Source: Alloascoidea africana (Eukaryota > Ascomycota > Alloascoideomycetes > Alloascoideales > Alloascoideaceae). Taken from it: a stretch of 64,000 nucleotides of DNA. Positions 27,740-38,310 of this stretch are shown here, piece by piece. Position 1 is the first letter of the stretch, and every line of letters starts with the position of its first letter. The notes under the pieces were generated by a model. That model did not search any database, was not told the origin of the DNA, and saw only the letters and a list, made by a program, of their open reading frames with translations. A program made the translations under genes and the position numbers. The DNA is taken from assembly GCA_030581615.1 (NCBI GenBank), contig JAKTTT010000033.1:179786-243785 (forward strand), written 5' to 3'.

Positions 27740-30700
27740 ATGCCTGGTATCGACACAATAACGGAAACGGAGACTGAACTTGTTCACCAGATACATGATT
27801 CTAGTCTATACATCAACCAATATGTGAATAACGATATGGACACCACAGATGACGACACCACAGACGATGATGAAACTAGTTCTGATGAGAATGAAGAACA
27901 CTCTATTGCTGATGAAGACCTAGGAGATATCATCACCAGGGAAATTGCAGATGGCACATACATTTGTCTTGTCTGTACTTGTGAAGTGGATTCAAATTCT
28001 CACGTTTGGAGTTGTAGACTATGCTACAGAGTCTACCATTTGAGTTGTATTAGGGGTTGGGCGAAAAAAGGTTCTTCTACAGCTCATGATACTAAACAGT
28101 GGAAATGCCCTTCTTGCAACGGCACAACCTCCAAAATTCCTTCCCAGTACAGATGCTGGTGTGGGAAGATTGCACACCCTTCCCCCAATGTGTTCAATCC
28201 CCATAGTTGTGGCAATACCTGTAACGTTCCTCTCAAATCCTGTGTCCATGGATGCCCATTACAATGCCATCCGGGCCCCCATGCTGCTTGTACGGCTCTT
28301 AGTCCTTTTCTGCCCTGTCGGTGCGGGTTTGCAAAAGAGCAGTGGGCATGTAGCGTTGCACCTTATGGCGGTTGGCAGTGTAATCGGATATGTGATGAAA
28401 TCATGCCCTGTGGGAAACATGTATGCGGGAAACGATGTCATGATGGCCTCTGTGGACCCTGTACTATCGAATCCGAGGAAAAATGTTACTGTGGACGGCA
28501 TTCCAAAATGATGAAATGCCATGATAGAAAGCCAATCCCAATCTCTTCTTCACAGGGATCTGTTGGTTGTTATTCGTGTGAAGAAACCTGTGATGCTTTA
28601 CTGGATTGTGGAATACACAGATGTAATCTAAAATGTCACCAAGATACACCATCTTCAAGCCCTCACAAGTGTCCGAAAAGTCCAGATGCAATCAAGTTTT
28701 GTCCCTGTGGCAAGTCCAGAATCGAGACTTTACTAAGCGGACATAACAGAACAAAATGTACAGACCCAATTCCAACATGTAAACAAATCTGTGGGAAACA
28801 ACTACCCTGTGGACATAATTGCCCTCATTACTGTCACGAGGGCGCCTGTGAACCATGCCACGAGATTATAAAACGGAGATGTAGATGCGGGTTCTCAACA
28901 TACCTCGTCTCCTGTCTATTTGCCCAAGCTGGCGGTGTGCCTAGATGTAAACACCGATGTGATGCATTTCTCTCATGTCGTAAACATCGTTGTGGTCAGA
29001 TATGTTGCGAATTTGAACAAGCTGCAAGTGCTCGGGAAAAAGAACGACGCAAAAACAGTAGACTCAGGTCCTCGCCAAATAACAGCAACGCTACAGCAGA
29101 TGTGGAAGCCGTTCATGTCTGTACTAAAGTGTGCGATAAACTGCTAAAGTGTGGGATCCACAGGTGTCAAATGATGTGTCATATGGGTCCTTGTGACCCT
29201 TGTTTGGAACTGAACTTCCACGATTTGAGCTGCCCTTGTGGCAAGACCGTTATTCCTGGACCCGTAAGATGTGATGTCAAATTGCCCCCTTGCAAGTATC
29301 CATGCACAAGAACTTTGGAATGTGGACATAAACAAGTTTATCATCTGTGTCATGACGATAGCGTGAAATGTCCTCCTTGTGGAATTTTAACTACCAAAAG
29401 TTGCGCCTGCGGCAAGAAGCAAGATATGGTAGCGCCTTGTTCCCAGCCCTCTGAACTCATCTCATGTGGTCAACCGTGTGGGAAACATCTGTCCTGTGGT
29501 ACACATCTGTGCAAGCAAATCTGTCACCCTCCAGGTCAGTGTCCCTCAAAGTGTACAGCCAAGTGTGGCAAGAAGCGCACAGGGTGTGGGCATCCATGTC
29601 TGGATTTATGTCATTCTCCTTTCAAGTGTGATGATTCGAAACGATGTCGGGTGCTGGTAAAGTTGAGTTGCGAATGTGGAAACGTTCAATTGAAAAAAGC
29701 ATGTGGTTACTCTTCTTCATCGCCAACTTCCTGTGTTGGTCAGGTCTTGCCCTGTAATGGAGAATGCGCAAGACTCGGTAGGAATAGAAGACTACTTCAG
29801 GCTTTACAACTGGGATCCGACGACCATAACGCGCCAATTCCAATTCCCTCACGGAATCCTCTACCACTAATCCCGACAGGCAGCGAATCAGCTGGTGGGG
29901 ATGAGGGAGATACAATGCTTGATCCAACTGCAATTTCTTTGTACAGCAACCTCATGTTGTCTTTCTACATGAAAAACCCAACTTGGTGTAAACAGATTGA
30001 ATCGCAGCTATGGGACTTTACAAACAGTTGTAACAACAGTAATAATGATACCGGAAAAGCTAAAAGCAACGCTGTTATACGTTTCAAGCCAATGCGAAGC
30101 CCCCAACGACAATTTATTCATATGATGTGTGAGGTTCTAGGTTTGAGATCAGAGGCACAGGACGTGGAACCCAATAGAAGCGTTGTCGTTTATGATTCAG
30201 GATTGGCAAAAGTGCCTGGGATGCGCATAGAAGAGGCCATTAAAGCTCAGGCCCTCCTCGTCAAATCTAAACCTATCGAGAAACAGTCTAGTGATTTTCA
30301 AAGTTTAGCTTCAGTTCCACAACAAGATTCAACCTTAGATTTGCACACTACTTCCACTGCATACTTGGACTCGCCATTCAATGCTTTTCTGATTCAGGAC
30401 TGCAAGCATGGCCTGACAACACAAGATTTGGAAACTGCATTTGAACCGACTTTGAAGCCTGCTGCATCATCATCCTCTAATACTGGTTTTGGGGTTAAAT
30501 ATCTCAATGACTCTGAGTTTCTGCTTGTGCCTACATCAAACCTGGAGTATGCTGCTATGAGTTCGCTCCTCAAACCACTTAATCACATCGTCAGACATCG
30601 TTCGTTGGCATTTAACGTCACACTCTGTAAAATTACAACAGATGATGCTATTAGGCCTCCAATTCTGCTACAAGTAGATGGCAAGATTTCCTCTAAACCG

Positions 30701-30796
30701 GCAGAAGAGGTTGGAACTAAAAAAGCAAAAACGTTTTTTCCTATAACTAAAGGACGGTGGGAAGATTGGGTTGAAGAAGATGACGATGATTATTAA
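27740..30796 (+). CDS. FAP1: NFX1-type zinc-finger protein, Fap1-like
   Basis: 1018 residues in one exon. Acidic N-terminus (~35-60), an atypical RING/PHD-like Cys-His cluster at ~75-130 (CLVCTCEVD..CRLCYRVYHLSC..WKCPSC), then about ten NFX1-type fingers of the C..CGxHxC..xCHxGxC type to ~690. An R3H-like segment follows at ~790-815 (RQFIHMMCEVLGLRSEAQD). Saccharomyces Fap1 binds Fpr1 and competes with rapamycin; NFX1 proteins are putative E3 ligases and nucleic-acid binders. Its 3' end converges on the chitin synthase with only 28 bases between stop codons. Confidence 0.92.
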   Translation: MPGIDTITETETELVHQIHDSSLYINQYVNNDMDTTDDDTTDDDETSSDENEEHSIADEDLGDIITREIADGTYICLVCTCEVDSNSHVWSCRLCYRVYHLSCIRGWAKKGSSTAHDTKQWKCPSCNGTTSKIPSQYRCWCGKIAHPSPNVFNPHSCGNTCNVPLKSCVHGCPLQCHPGPHAACTALSPFLPCRCGFAKEQWACSVAPYGGWQCNRICDEIMPCGKHVCGKRCHDGLCGPCTIESEEKCYCGRHSKMMKCHDRKPIPISSSQGSVGCYSCEETCDALLDCGIHRCNLKCHQDTPSSSPHKCPKSPDAIKFCPCGKSRIETLLSGHNRTKCTDPIPTCKQICGKQLPCGHNCPHYCHEGACEPCHEIIKRRCRCGFSTYLVSCLFAQAGGVPRCKHRCDAFLSCRKHRCGQICCEFEQAASAREKERRKNSRLRSSPNNSNATADVEAVHVCTKVCDKLLKCGIHRCQMMCHMGPCDPCLELNFHDLSCPCGKTVIPGPVRCDVKLPPCKYPCTRTLECGHKQVYHLCHDDSVKCPPCGILTTKSCACGKKQDMVAPCSQPSELISCGQPCGKHLSCGTHLCKQICHPPGQCPSKCTAKCGKKRTGCGHPCLDLCHSPFKCDDSKRCRVLVKLSCECGNVQLKKACGYSSSSPTSCVGQVLPCNGECARLGRNRRLLQALQLGSDDHNAPIPIPSRNPLPLIPTGSESAGGDEGDTMLDPTAISLYSNLMLSFYMKNPTWCKQIESQLWDFTNSCNNSNNDTGKAKSNAVIRFKPMRSPQRQFIHMMCEVLGLRSEAQDVEPNRSVVVYDSGLAKVPGMRIEEAIKAQALLVKSKPIEKQSSDFQSLASVPQQDSTLDLHTTSTAYLDSPFNAFLIQDCKHGLTTQDLETAFEPTLKPAASSSSNTGFGVKYLNDSEFLLVPTSNLEYAAMSSLLKPLNHIVRHRSLAFNVTLCKITTDDAIRPPILLQVDGKISSKPAEEVGTKKAKTFFPITKGRWEDWVEEDDDDY

Positions 30797-30824
30797 AAAA
30801 ATGCTATTTATATACTTTTTGTAA

Positions 30825-33323
30825 TTATGCCCATTTTGCAGCAATCTTTTTAATGATTCCCATAATCCTATATACGCAAGACCCTGTAAACCTGATAAAG
30901 GAAAGCGAAACCAATGTCCATAAACTAACAGTGATGAATATCTGTTGTGATTTTTCCATAAACGCAACAACAGAAGCCATATTGCTTACATGCTTGAGTC
31001 CAATCGCTTTCACAAGTGCCACAAGCGCAAAATTCGAAAACAACCAGATTAGAACAAACTTTGTTCGAATAAATGCATTATGGTCATTTGTTTGATCCTC
31101 TATGGATAATTTCGATTCTATAGCCATTGAGGGAAATGGTAAACCTTGGAGTACTGCCAATTGTTCCATGTAAATCTGATCAATTATAGCAGGTTCATCC
31201 AAAACGTGAACCTCTTTGCCATTCTTGCCAATCCTAGCGCCATCTTCCATTTTTTTCTCTCCGCCATCTTCTCCTTTTGTCCCCCATGACATATCATCAA
31301 GATTGCAAAATGCATAAATGTTTAAAACATTGATGAATGTAGGGTATAAAAGCAGATACTGGATTGAGCTCGTTATCAAATGCCAGGGCTGTAAGTATAG
31401 CAAAGAACTCAGAATATAGCTTGAATAAGTCACAAAAGCAGGTAAGATCATATCTCGGAGCATTTCATCTTTCAGTATCATTTTCACATGTTTCAAGCGT
31501 TTAAACGATTCTATGGATAAAAAAACGATTGCAAAGACAGAATAACACATGACAAGTGAAAATGCCAGGGAAATACAAAAATAGAATTTGGAGGTACCTT
31601 TTGGTCTATTCCCAAATGAAAGGATAAAAGTGCATATCAAACAACAAATGTAGATCCAGTTAAGCACTCCACCAAGTGCAGTTGCAGTGACCATTCCAAG
31701 AGGTGACATGTTTTGGTTAGCCAAACTAAACGCAAGAATGTTGAAAATTAAATAGAAAATCCCAATTGAAAACCAAGACATGATGAGATTTACCGCTTGG
31801 TAACAAAACTGAATACAAAATCCAATAATTCTCCATTTGGAATGAGCGGTTCTGAAAAGTTTCACGATATGAGTCAATGAATAGAAGCCTGCAAAGAAAG
31901 AACCGTTGATCCATCTTCTCCTTTGAAGAATGAATTCAGGAAGGCTTGAAGGAACATCTGTTTCTGCAGTTGCCCCACTGCAATACTTCAATATCCAATT
32001 GGAACCCTTTTTCGCTACAACTTCAAAACACAAAAGCCGATCCTCTGCAAGATATCTATTTGTTTCAAAGATTCCTATCTCTTGTATATCAGCGACAACT
32101 CGTTCGGATCCCCCATGATTCCGTGTTCTTTCGCCTCTGAAATACTTTTCCAGTGGTCCAATTCCGTTCACATTATTAAGGATAGCTCTGTAACGATAAG
32201 CAGAGAAAGCACCTGGAAGTACGCCAATGTACCCAAAAACGGACTCTAGCGGCTTATCCAAAATATTTGACATTTTGTATTCAAAGTTCTGAGCTGCAAC
32301 AAGAGGGTTCAACAAATGCCTAAACTTTCGACCAAGCATCGGTTTTATTTCGCCACACACTCCTCCAATTTGCGGATTCTGATCAAGCTCTGTCCATAAT
32401 CGGTAGAGCGAATTGGGACCAGGCTTTGTTCCCGCATCCAACAAGACGACCACCTCAGGTTTCAGAATGGGTGCAAATGCTTGGAAACACCATCTATGGG
32501 AATTTATCTTTTTTTCGTTTTTCTCCTTGAGACAAAAGATCAGCTGTACCGGAATGCTTTTTTTCATAGTGATATGTACACCTTCATCTGATTCTCTTTT
32601 TGAAATTCCAAGCATCGTTGTGTACTCATAGATGTGTGCTGTAACTCGTTTTTTGTTCACCACTTTTCGGGCAATTCTATCTTGATAAACGCCTAAAGAC
32701 GAGAGCAAGGCCATTGATCCTTTATGCATATTGTCTCGACCATCACAAACTATACAAACCGAGATCTTTTCCCAGGAACCTCTGCTCCATGTTCCGCCTT
32801 GATTCAACTCTGGCTTCATCATCTCCAAGCGCCGTATATTTCTAAAAACACCTTTCAGAGTTCTACCCAGCAGTCGATCATCCTCGTTGTACATTGTGAT
32901 CAGAACAAGCATTTCTGTTTTTCTGGGGATATTGTAACATGTCTGTCGCAAAGTCAAACCCTCCCTTATAAAGTCAGCTGGGTCACAGGTTGCCGCTGTG
33001 TACTTCAGGAGTCGACATTCTGCACCTATTTCCAAATTTGAATCCCAACCGTTGTGCTGAAGGATTCTTTTTCCCTTATACTGATCAAGTAGTTTTTGTG
33101 GTACCCGACATTCCATTACAAAGTTGTCATTAATCAATTGATAGTGGTTAAATCTATATATTCCGTTCTGTAAAGAACTAGTATCATCTTCCATGGATTG
33201 GCTTGAACTGCTACTACTGTTCAATTGGAGCATCATTTGATCATTTTGATCGCTTTTACTCCATGCGATATCTGGGGAAAAAGTGCATGTTTCAAAACTT
33301 TGTGTTCGTTTTGTGTTTTTCAT
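30825..33323 (-). CDS. Chitin synthase, division 1 (Chs1/Chs2-like)
   Basis: 832 residues from ATG 33323 (the open frame begins two codons earlier at a TTG). N-terminal CHS1N-type region (KRILQHNGWDSNLEIGAECR), then the GT2 domain: LVLITMYNEDDRLL, DGRDN, VVVLLDAGTKPG (Asp near 293), EDR (~426) and QRRRWINGSFFA (~466), all core catalytic motifs of chitin synthases. Several transmembrane helices follow to the C-terminus, forming the chitin channel. The extended N-terminus of fungal Chs1/Chs2 is short here (~50 residues before the first conserved block). Class I, II or III cannot be settled by eye. Confidence 0.95.
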   Translation of the reverse strand: MKNTKRTQSFETCTFSPDIAWSKSDQNDQMMLQLNSSSSSSQSMEDDTSSLQNGIYRFNHYQLINDNFVMECRVPQKLLDQYKGKRILQHNGWDSNLEIGAECRLLKYTAATCDPADFIREGLTLRQTCYNIPRKTEMLVLITMYNEDDRLLGRTLKGVFRNIRRLEMMKPELNQGGTWSRGSWEKISVCIVCDGRDNMHKGSMALLSSLGVYQDRIARKVVNKKRVTAHIYEYTTMLGISKRESDEGVHITMKKSIPVQLIFCLKEKNEKKINSHRWCFQAFAPILKPEVVVLLDAGTKPGPNSLYRLWTELDQNPQIGGVCGEIKPMLGRKFRHLLNPLVAAQNFEYKMSNILDKPLESVFGYIGVLPGAFSAYRYRAILNNVNGIGPLEKYFRGERTRNHGGSERVVADIQEIGIFETNRYLAEDRLLCFEVVAKKGSNWILKYCSGATAETDVPSSLPEFILQRRRWINGSFFAGFYSLTHIVKLFRTAHSKWRIIGFCIQFCYQAVNLIMSWFSIGIFYLIFNILAFSLANQNMSPLGMVTATALGGVLNWIYICCLICTFILSFGNRPKGTSKFYFCISLAFSLVMCYSVFAIVFLSIESFKRLKHVKMILKDEMLRDMILPAFVTYSSYILSSLLYLQPWHLITSSIQYLLLYPTFINVLNIYAFCNLDDMSWGTKGEDGGEKKMEDGARIGKNGKEVHVLDEPAIIDQIYMEQLAVLQGLPFPSMAIESKLSIEDQTNDHNAFIRTKFVLIWLFSNFALVALVKAIGLKHVSNMASVVAFMEKSQQIFITVSLWTLVSLSFIRFTGSCVYRIMGIIKKIAAKWA

Positions 33324-33674
33324 TATCAATCATTAAGTTGAATAGAAAGTTGTATGCTTTGGCGATCGTATCGCCGAAAACCAAAAGTTTTCTTACAGCG
33401 CTTAGTCTTTGTTAACAACTAAGATTATCCTTGATCCTTAACCACCCATTTTTCCAGAAAATTGTGCTTTCTTCCAAGTTTTTTTTGTTTTTCTTCAAGA
33501 TGTAATAGATAAAAATTGCCTTATCAAGATGCATGCCTAGACTTCCACTTTGGATTATCTTGCATGGGTTACCCCCCACGACTCGACAAAATTGAGTCGT
33601 TGAGAGGATTTTGTCTAACTCTTTTGACCTCTTTTTTTCCATCCTCCTTTTCTATTTCAAACTGTATCCTTATA

Positions 33675-35199
33675 ATGTCAGACACATCTTCGATCACATC
33701 TGATAACGGATTCCTGTGTCAATTTTCCGATGACTTGGTAGCGATCCCAGAGATCCAGAATCTCGGCGAGTCATATCTAACGTTTGGCTCTTTACTCCCC
33801 GAGGCCCAGCCCTTGAAAATTGCTGAGGATGGTGGGAAAGCCGGATGTGGTGGCAAGCTTTGGCCAGCTGGTGACTTACTATCTCGATATCTGATTAGAT
33901 TCGGGCTTTCAGGGCGGAGTCGTGTTGTTGAACTTGGAAGTGGAACAGGATTAGTCGGGTACTTATCGGTGAATGGATAAAAGAAGCTTTGAAAAGAGAG
34001 ACAAGTGCATGGATAAATGGACTGAATCTAACAATTTATGTTTGAAGATTGGCTTTGGGTTCAAACGAACGAAAAAAGGGGAATGAGGATATGAAGATTT
34101 GGATCACCGATCAAGAGTGAGTTTCGGGAAACCCTGAGCCATTTAAAACTAAACACAGACTAACAGCATTCTCTAGAAACATGATGCCGCTGATGGTTGA
34201 AAACACGAGTCTTAACAATCTCACGGATCGGGTCTTTCCTCAGGTTCTTAATTGGTAATTACTACTTTGCCTCCTCCCCATTGGAAATTCTCTTGACCCT
34301 GCTTCGGTTTTGGTTTTCTTTCCTCTCTTCTCTGCCAGATGTACTTTTTGATCCTCTCTGAATTGTTGTTCACATTTATGATCAAAAATGAAACTTTTGG
34401 CTGAAAAAGATTTCAAGTTTAATCACACCTTCCGAAGCAAAGCAACACGGAAACCAAGTTATAAGCACACAAGTCTAATCCTAAGACTGCTTCAACTTTG
34501 GGGCAAACCTTCTATCATATCTATTTAGGGGCGATGAAATTCCGGATTACCTAAAGAATGAGAAGGTCGATTGCATATTGGCTGCGGATTGCGTTTACAA
34601 CGAAGCCGCTTTCCCACTTTTGGAAAAGACATTACTTGATCTGTGTGATGAGGATACGTATGTGCTAATGTCGTACAAGAAGAGGAGAAAGGTATGTTTT
34701 AAATCGTGAATTTTACGTGTTGTTTTTGGTAATTATTCTAACACTTCTCAACTACATAGGCAGATGCAAGATTTTTCAAGGTGAGTTTCCTCAACCAGAA
34801 CGAATGCGGCAGAATCTTGAATGATTAACCTCGAATTTAAATGACAGGCCATAAAAAAGCACTTTACGGTTTTAGAGGTATGTCTGACCATGTTACAAAT
34901 GTTTTCTGATGGAGATAGCATATTAAACAACTTTGTAGATCAAAGAGTTCCCTGAATATGAGGAGTTCCACCACAATCGGGTCTATCTGTTTCAGCTACT
35001 ACGAAAGGCAAAGAGCAAAACCAGTATCAAAAAGGAGCATACTCTCTCCAACGCTAAACCACTAATTGGTACAAAAGAACTGACGCCTACAATATTGGTG
35101 AAAATTGATGGAAAAGCTGATCCTGCGAGTGTAATTATTGAAAATACTAAACTTGACCACGATTTAACAACGCATGTGATTGAAAAGCTTGTCATTTAA
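33675..35199 (+). CDS. EFM6: EFM6-type protein-lysine methyltransferase, seven exons
   Basis: Exons 33675-33958, 34048-34116, 34177-34254, 34529-34691, 34760-34780, 34848-34877 and 34939-35199 give 301 residues in frame. The order of blocks matches yeast Efm6: EDGGKAGCGGKLWPAGDLL, VVELGSGTGLVG|LALG (SAM motif I), KIWITDQE, VLNW|GDEIPDYL, ILAADCVYNEAAFPLLEKTL (post-motif with the DCVY signature), LMSYKKRRKADARFF and FQLLRK. Efm6 methylates elongation factor eEF1A. Exons 5 and 6 are only 7 and 10 codons. A ~60-residue C-terminal tail after FQLLRK is extra relative to Saccharomyces. Intron 1 has an unusual GTACTT donor. Confidence 0.9.
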
Positions 35200-35602
35200 A
35201 CATGAGCTTGCACTTCACAGCAAGCTTTTTCAAAGTTTATGATCCTTCTACACTTTTTCAATATCTGCAAGTTGTACTGCGATCATGTAGATTACTCAAA
35301 ATGAATAAAAGTATGATTTCTCCAAGCTGAGAAACCGTAAGTCTTATTTCTACGCCGCCAAGCTATTCTATACTTTTGAATACATAATAAAATCTCAATG
35401 CTGCAATTCAAGTTCTACTTAAAACGTTATTGAAAAGCATGGGGCTAAAAACAGCAACAATAGGGGAATAAATAAGTAGATGCAATAGAGCATACAAATA
35501 AATTATCAAAGACTTCGCAAGTAAGGCATATACGTTGAAAGGAAAAAAAAAAATAGGATAAAAACGGAGCTCTTAGGATAGCCTTTTCTTGGTCAAGCAA
35601 GC
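35200..35602. other. Convergent 3' gap EFM6/IDH1
   Basis: About 400 AT-rich bases between stops, with a poly-A tract near 35544. No gene seen. Confidence 0.6.
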
Positions 35603-37211
35603 TTAGATATTCTCCATCTCGCTCAAAACAGCCTTTGTGAATTCTGATGTGGAGGCATTACCACCCAAGTCCTTTGTCCTTACTTTTTGATCTGCAAGGA
35701 CCTTATAGGTGGCCTTGGAGATACGGTCGGCATGGTCATCAAGATTCAAGTGTCTCAACATCATGGAGGCACTGAGGATCATGGCAGTTGGGTTTGCCTC
35801 ATTGCGGCCCTCGATGTCGAGACCAACGTGACGACAACCAGGCTCGAATACAGCATGTTCACGACCGATGTTGACACCAGGAACCAGACCGGGTCCACCA
35901 ACGAGAGCAGTTCCGATGTTGGTTAGGATGGTGCCATACAGATTCGGGGTGACGAGAACATCGAATTGCTGAGGCCATGAAACTGCCTGCATAGACGCAT
36001 TATCGACAATCATGTCGTTGACCTCAATGTCTGGGTAGTCAGCACCAACCTCCTTCACGGTTTGCCTGAAAAGACCATCGGCAAGCTTCATAATGTTTGC
36101 CTTGTGGATTGCAGTCACCTTCTTCCGTCCATTCTGCTCGGCAAAGTCGAATGCAAAGCGGGCAATTCTCTCAGACTTGTACTTTGTGATGATCTTGAGA
36201 GACTCCACGACTCCCTTCACGGACTGGTGCTCGAGTCCTGAGTACTCACCCTCAGTGTTCTCCCTGATCAAAGCCATATCGATTCCATCTATTCTAGTCT
36301 TGATTCCGGGAATGTTTTTGATAAGGACAAGACTGGCAAAGATGTCCAACTGCTTACGGAGAGCGACGTTGAAGGATACATGTCCTGTCCTCTCGACTGG
36401 AGTGTAGAGAATACCCTTCAGACCAACCTTGTTTCTCTTCAAGGAGAGAATTGCCTCCTGAACCAGCTCGTCCGAGCTTCCTTTGAGACCGCTGACCTCG
36501 ATCTGCTCAAAGTCGATAGGCACGTTCTCTGCCTTGAAGATTGTCTTCACAGAGTCTGTAATTTCAGCACCGATACCGTCGCCTAGATAAAAAATTGATT
36601 TTTTGCTGTTAGAGACGTAATCCCTACAACTTGTATTGCAGTCAACCTCAATGTGAACATTCGCTGCACATTTCTTCTTTCCCGGATCAATTTCAAGAAC
36701 GCCGGGGATCCTTAAGCGCCGAAAGGAGAGAGAAGACAAGCAATTAAATACTAGACCCCCCTCCCCCTCTCCTTTTTTTTTTCTTGTTCCTCCGAGCCAC
36801 GCACTTTGTTCTTTCCGCCTCTTTTGTAACCTTGAAGGCCGTGAACCGGGGCAACTAAAATAGAAAAAAGAAAAAAAGGCGCTAATGCGAAAAAATGGGT
36901 TTACGACGAAATTTGAGGATTGACGAGAACAAGGACGTAGAGAAAATAGCTCTACGAAAAAGATACAAACATACCAGGGATTAAAGTGACAGTATACCGT
37001 CCACCATACTTCTTAGGCTCGAAAACCTCAGAGGAGGCCAAAGAAGCAAGAGAGCGTCTGCTTGTGGCTGCAAACAGAGGAGCGCGGATGGACTATCACA
37101 ATCAAAGGTTAGCCTGTTGTCCTTCTTGTCTCAATTGACAACAGCAGCAGATATAGTTAGAGTGACAGATTAGAATAAAGTGCATACTTTGGAAACGGCA
37201 GTTCTAAACAT
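35603..37211 (-). CDS. IDH1: NAD-isocitrate dehydrogenase subunit 1, three exons
   Basis: Exons 37188-37211, 36975-37092 and 35603-36582, 373 residues. Exon 1 encodes MFRTAVSK; exon 2 supplies the mitochondrial presequence and KKYGGRYTVTLIPG; exon 3 continues DGIGAEITDSVKTIF. Reading exon 3 back to its own ATG (36739) instead gives an artefactual N-terminus translated from intron 2. Family blocks: VALRKQLDIFASL, IRENTEGEYSGLEH, VTAIHKANIMKL, NLYGTILTNIGTAL and GCRHVGLDI. This is the regulatory-type subunit of the TCA-cycle enzyme in the mitochondrial matrix, partnered by Idh2. Splice signals: GTATGC/CTAAC/GATAG and GTATGT/CTAAC/TCTAG. Confidence 0.95.
36583..36974 (-). other. IDH1 intron 2 (392 nt)
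   Basis: Largest intron of the window. Donor GTATGT, branch CTCTAAC about 30 nt from the TTATCTAG acceptor; it interrupts the Gly codon of IPG|DGIG. Much of it is open in the IDH1 frame, which is why a longer false reading frame appears. Confidence 0.9.
37093..37187 (-). other. IDH1 intron 1 (95 nt)
   Basis: Donor GTATGC, branch GGCTAAC, acceptor GTGATAG; phase 0. Separates an 8-codon first exon from the presequence exon. Confidence 0.85.
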
Positions 37212-37444
37212 CGTCAGGGCCTTAATGTAGTAGGGTTGGAGTGAAATCGCTCTATCTTGTGGTGAGAGGGAATCGGGAGTTGAGGAAACTAGAAGTTGGT
37301 AAAAGAGAAAAAGAAATAAGCTTTAAAGAGCAAGAAGAAAAGGCAGCAATTGTTTTTTTCTGACCTCACACAAACTTTTCACCGGTATCTATCTATCTCT
37401 TGGTCTAATATTTCTCTATACTCCGAAACACGAAATTGCCAAAC

Positions 37445-37582
37445 ATGGTAATTCTCCGTGCATCTTGCCGAATTCGGGATTCATACACCCGTAAACCTAT
37501 TCCGATTTCCGTTCGGGTACACCCATACATCCTCGTCCATGGCGTCCTTCAATTTTCTGCGTGGATTTGGGCAAGAGAATAG
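37445..37582 (+). other. Upstream ORF before FMC1
   Basis: 45-codon frame (ATG 37445, TAG 37580-37582) ending nine bases before the FMC1 ATG. It is rich in Arg and hydrophobics. The ATG is immediately followed by GTAATT, so an intron starting here is an alternative reading. Confidence 0.35.
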
Positions 37583-37591
37583 GCAGGCACA

Positions 37592-38005
37592 ATGTCACAG
37601 GCCAAGTCGTTATACAAACAGATATACAAGGAGCTGTCACACCAGCTTACGCAAGCACACAAGATCCACTATGAGATTGATTTGAAGAAACACAATTCTC
37701 TGATGAAGTATAAGCAGTTACAGAAAACGCTATTGGCTGCGAACAACCAAGACAAGGGTGCTACTAGCCAACAGGTGGGAGAAGATAAGTTCCCAGAATT
37801 CAAAGCCCCCAAATACGAATCTCAGAACTTGAGAAAGTTTTTAGATCTGGATGCTGCACAGGCAAACGAGGTTTTACAATTCTTAAAATCCCAAAACACT
37901 TACCAGGTCCTTCTCGACAGGTACAACTCAGGAAACAAATATGACCAGGAAGAAATGGTCAAACTCACAGCGAGACGAGTTGGACTGGAAGTTCCTGAAA
38001 ATTAG
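37592..38005 (+). CDS. FMC1: ATP synthase F1 assembly factor Fmc1
   Basis: 137 residues. The LYR-like N-terminus (SLYKQIYKELSHQL) and the C-terminus LLDRYNSGNKYDQEEMVKLTARRVGLEVP closely follow yeast Fmc1 (LVDRYNPGNK..TANVVGLDVP). Fmc1 works with Atp12 in assembling the F1 alpha/beta hexamer in mitochondria under heat stress. IDH1 lies divergently upstream (gap 37212-37591), so two mitochondrial genes share that promoter region. Confidence 0.88.
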   Translation: MSQAKSLYKQIYKELSHQLTQAHKIHYEIDLKKHNSLMKYKQLQKTLLAANNQDKGATSQQVGEDKFPEFKAPKYESQNLRKFLDLDAAQANEVLQFLKSQNTYQVLLDRYNSGNKYDQEEMVKLTARRVGLEVPEN

Positions 38006-38310
38006 GCATGCCATTGGAAGGCTTGGTTTGGTCCAAAAGCAACACAAATCACATTATCTATATATTTTTTGTGTGTTTTATTGTATATAAATGCCCGTTG
38101 AACAAACAAAAATCAGCGTCATCATCATCATTTACAATTCTATAATATGCATCATATTTAAGGAAATCGTTGACGAAACAGTGTAGAGCCCCGAAAAGTC
38201 GTCAAATACATCTAACAAAGAAGAAAACCAACTGCAACTGGAAAGTGAAATAATATAGACATAAAGTGGTTGAAACAATACAATGAAATCAGATTCTTTG
38301 GTTTTTTTCT
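38006..38310. other. Convergent gap FMC1/glucoamylase
   Basis: 305 AT-rich bases with CATCATCATC near 38120. No gene seen. Confidence 0.6.

Noticed and set aside
36583-36739. ATG at 36739 as the IDH1 start
   Set aside because: Lies in intron 2; the resulting N-terminus has no similarity to isocitrate dehydrogenases.
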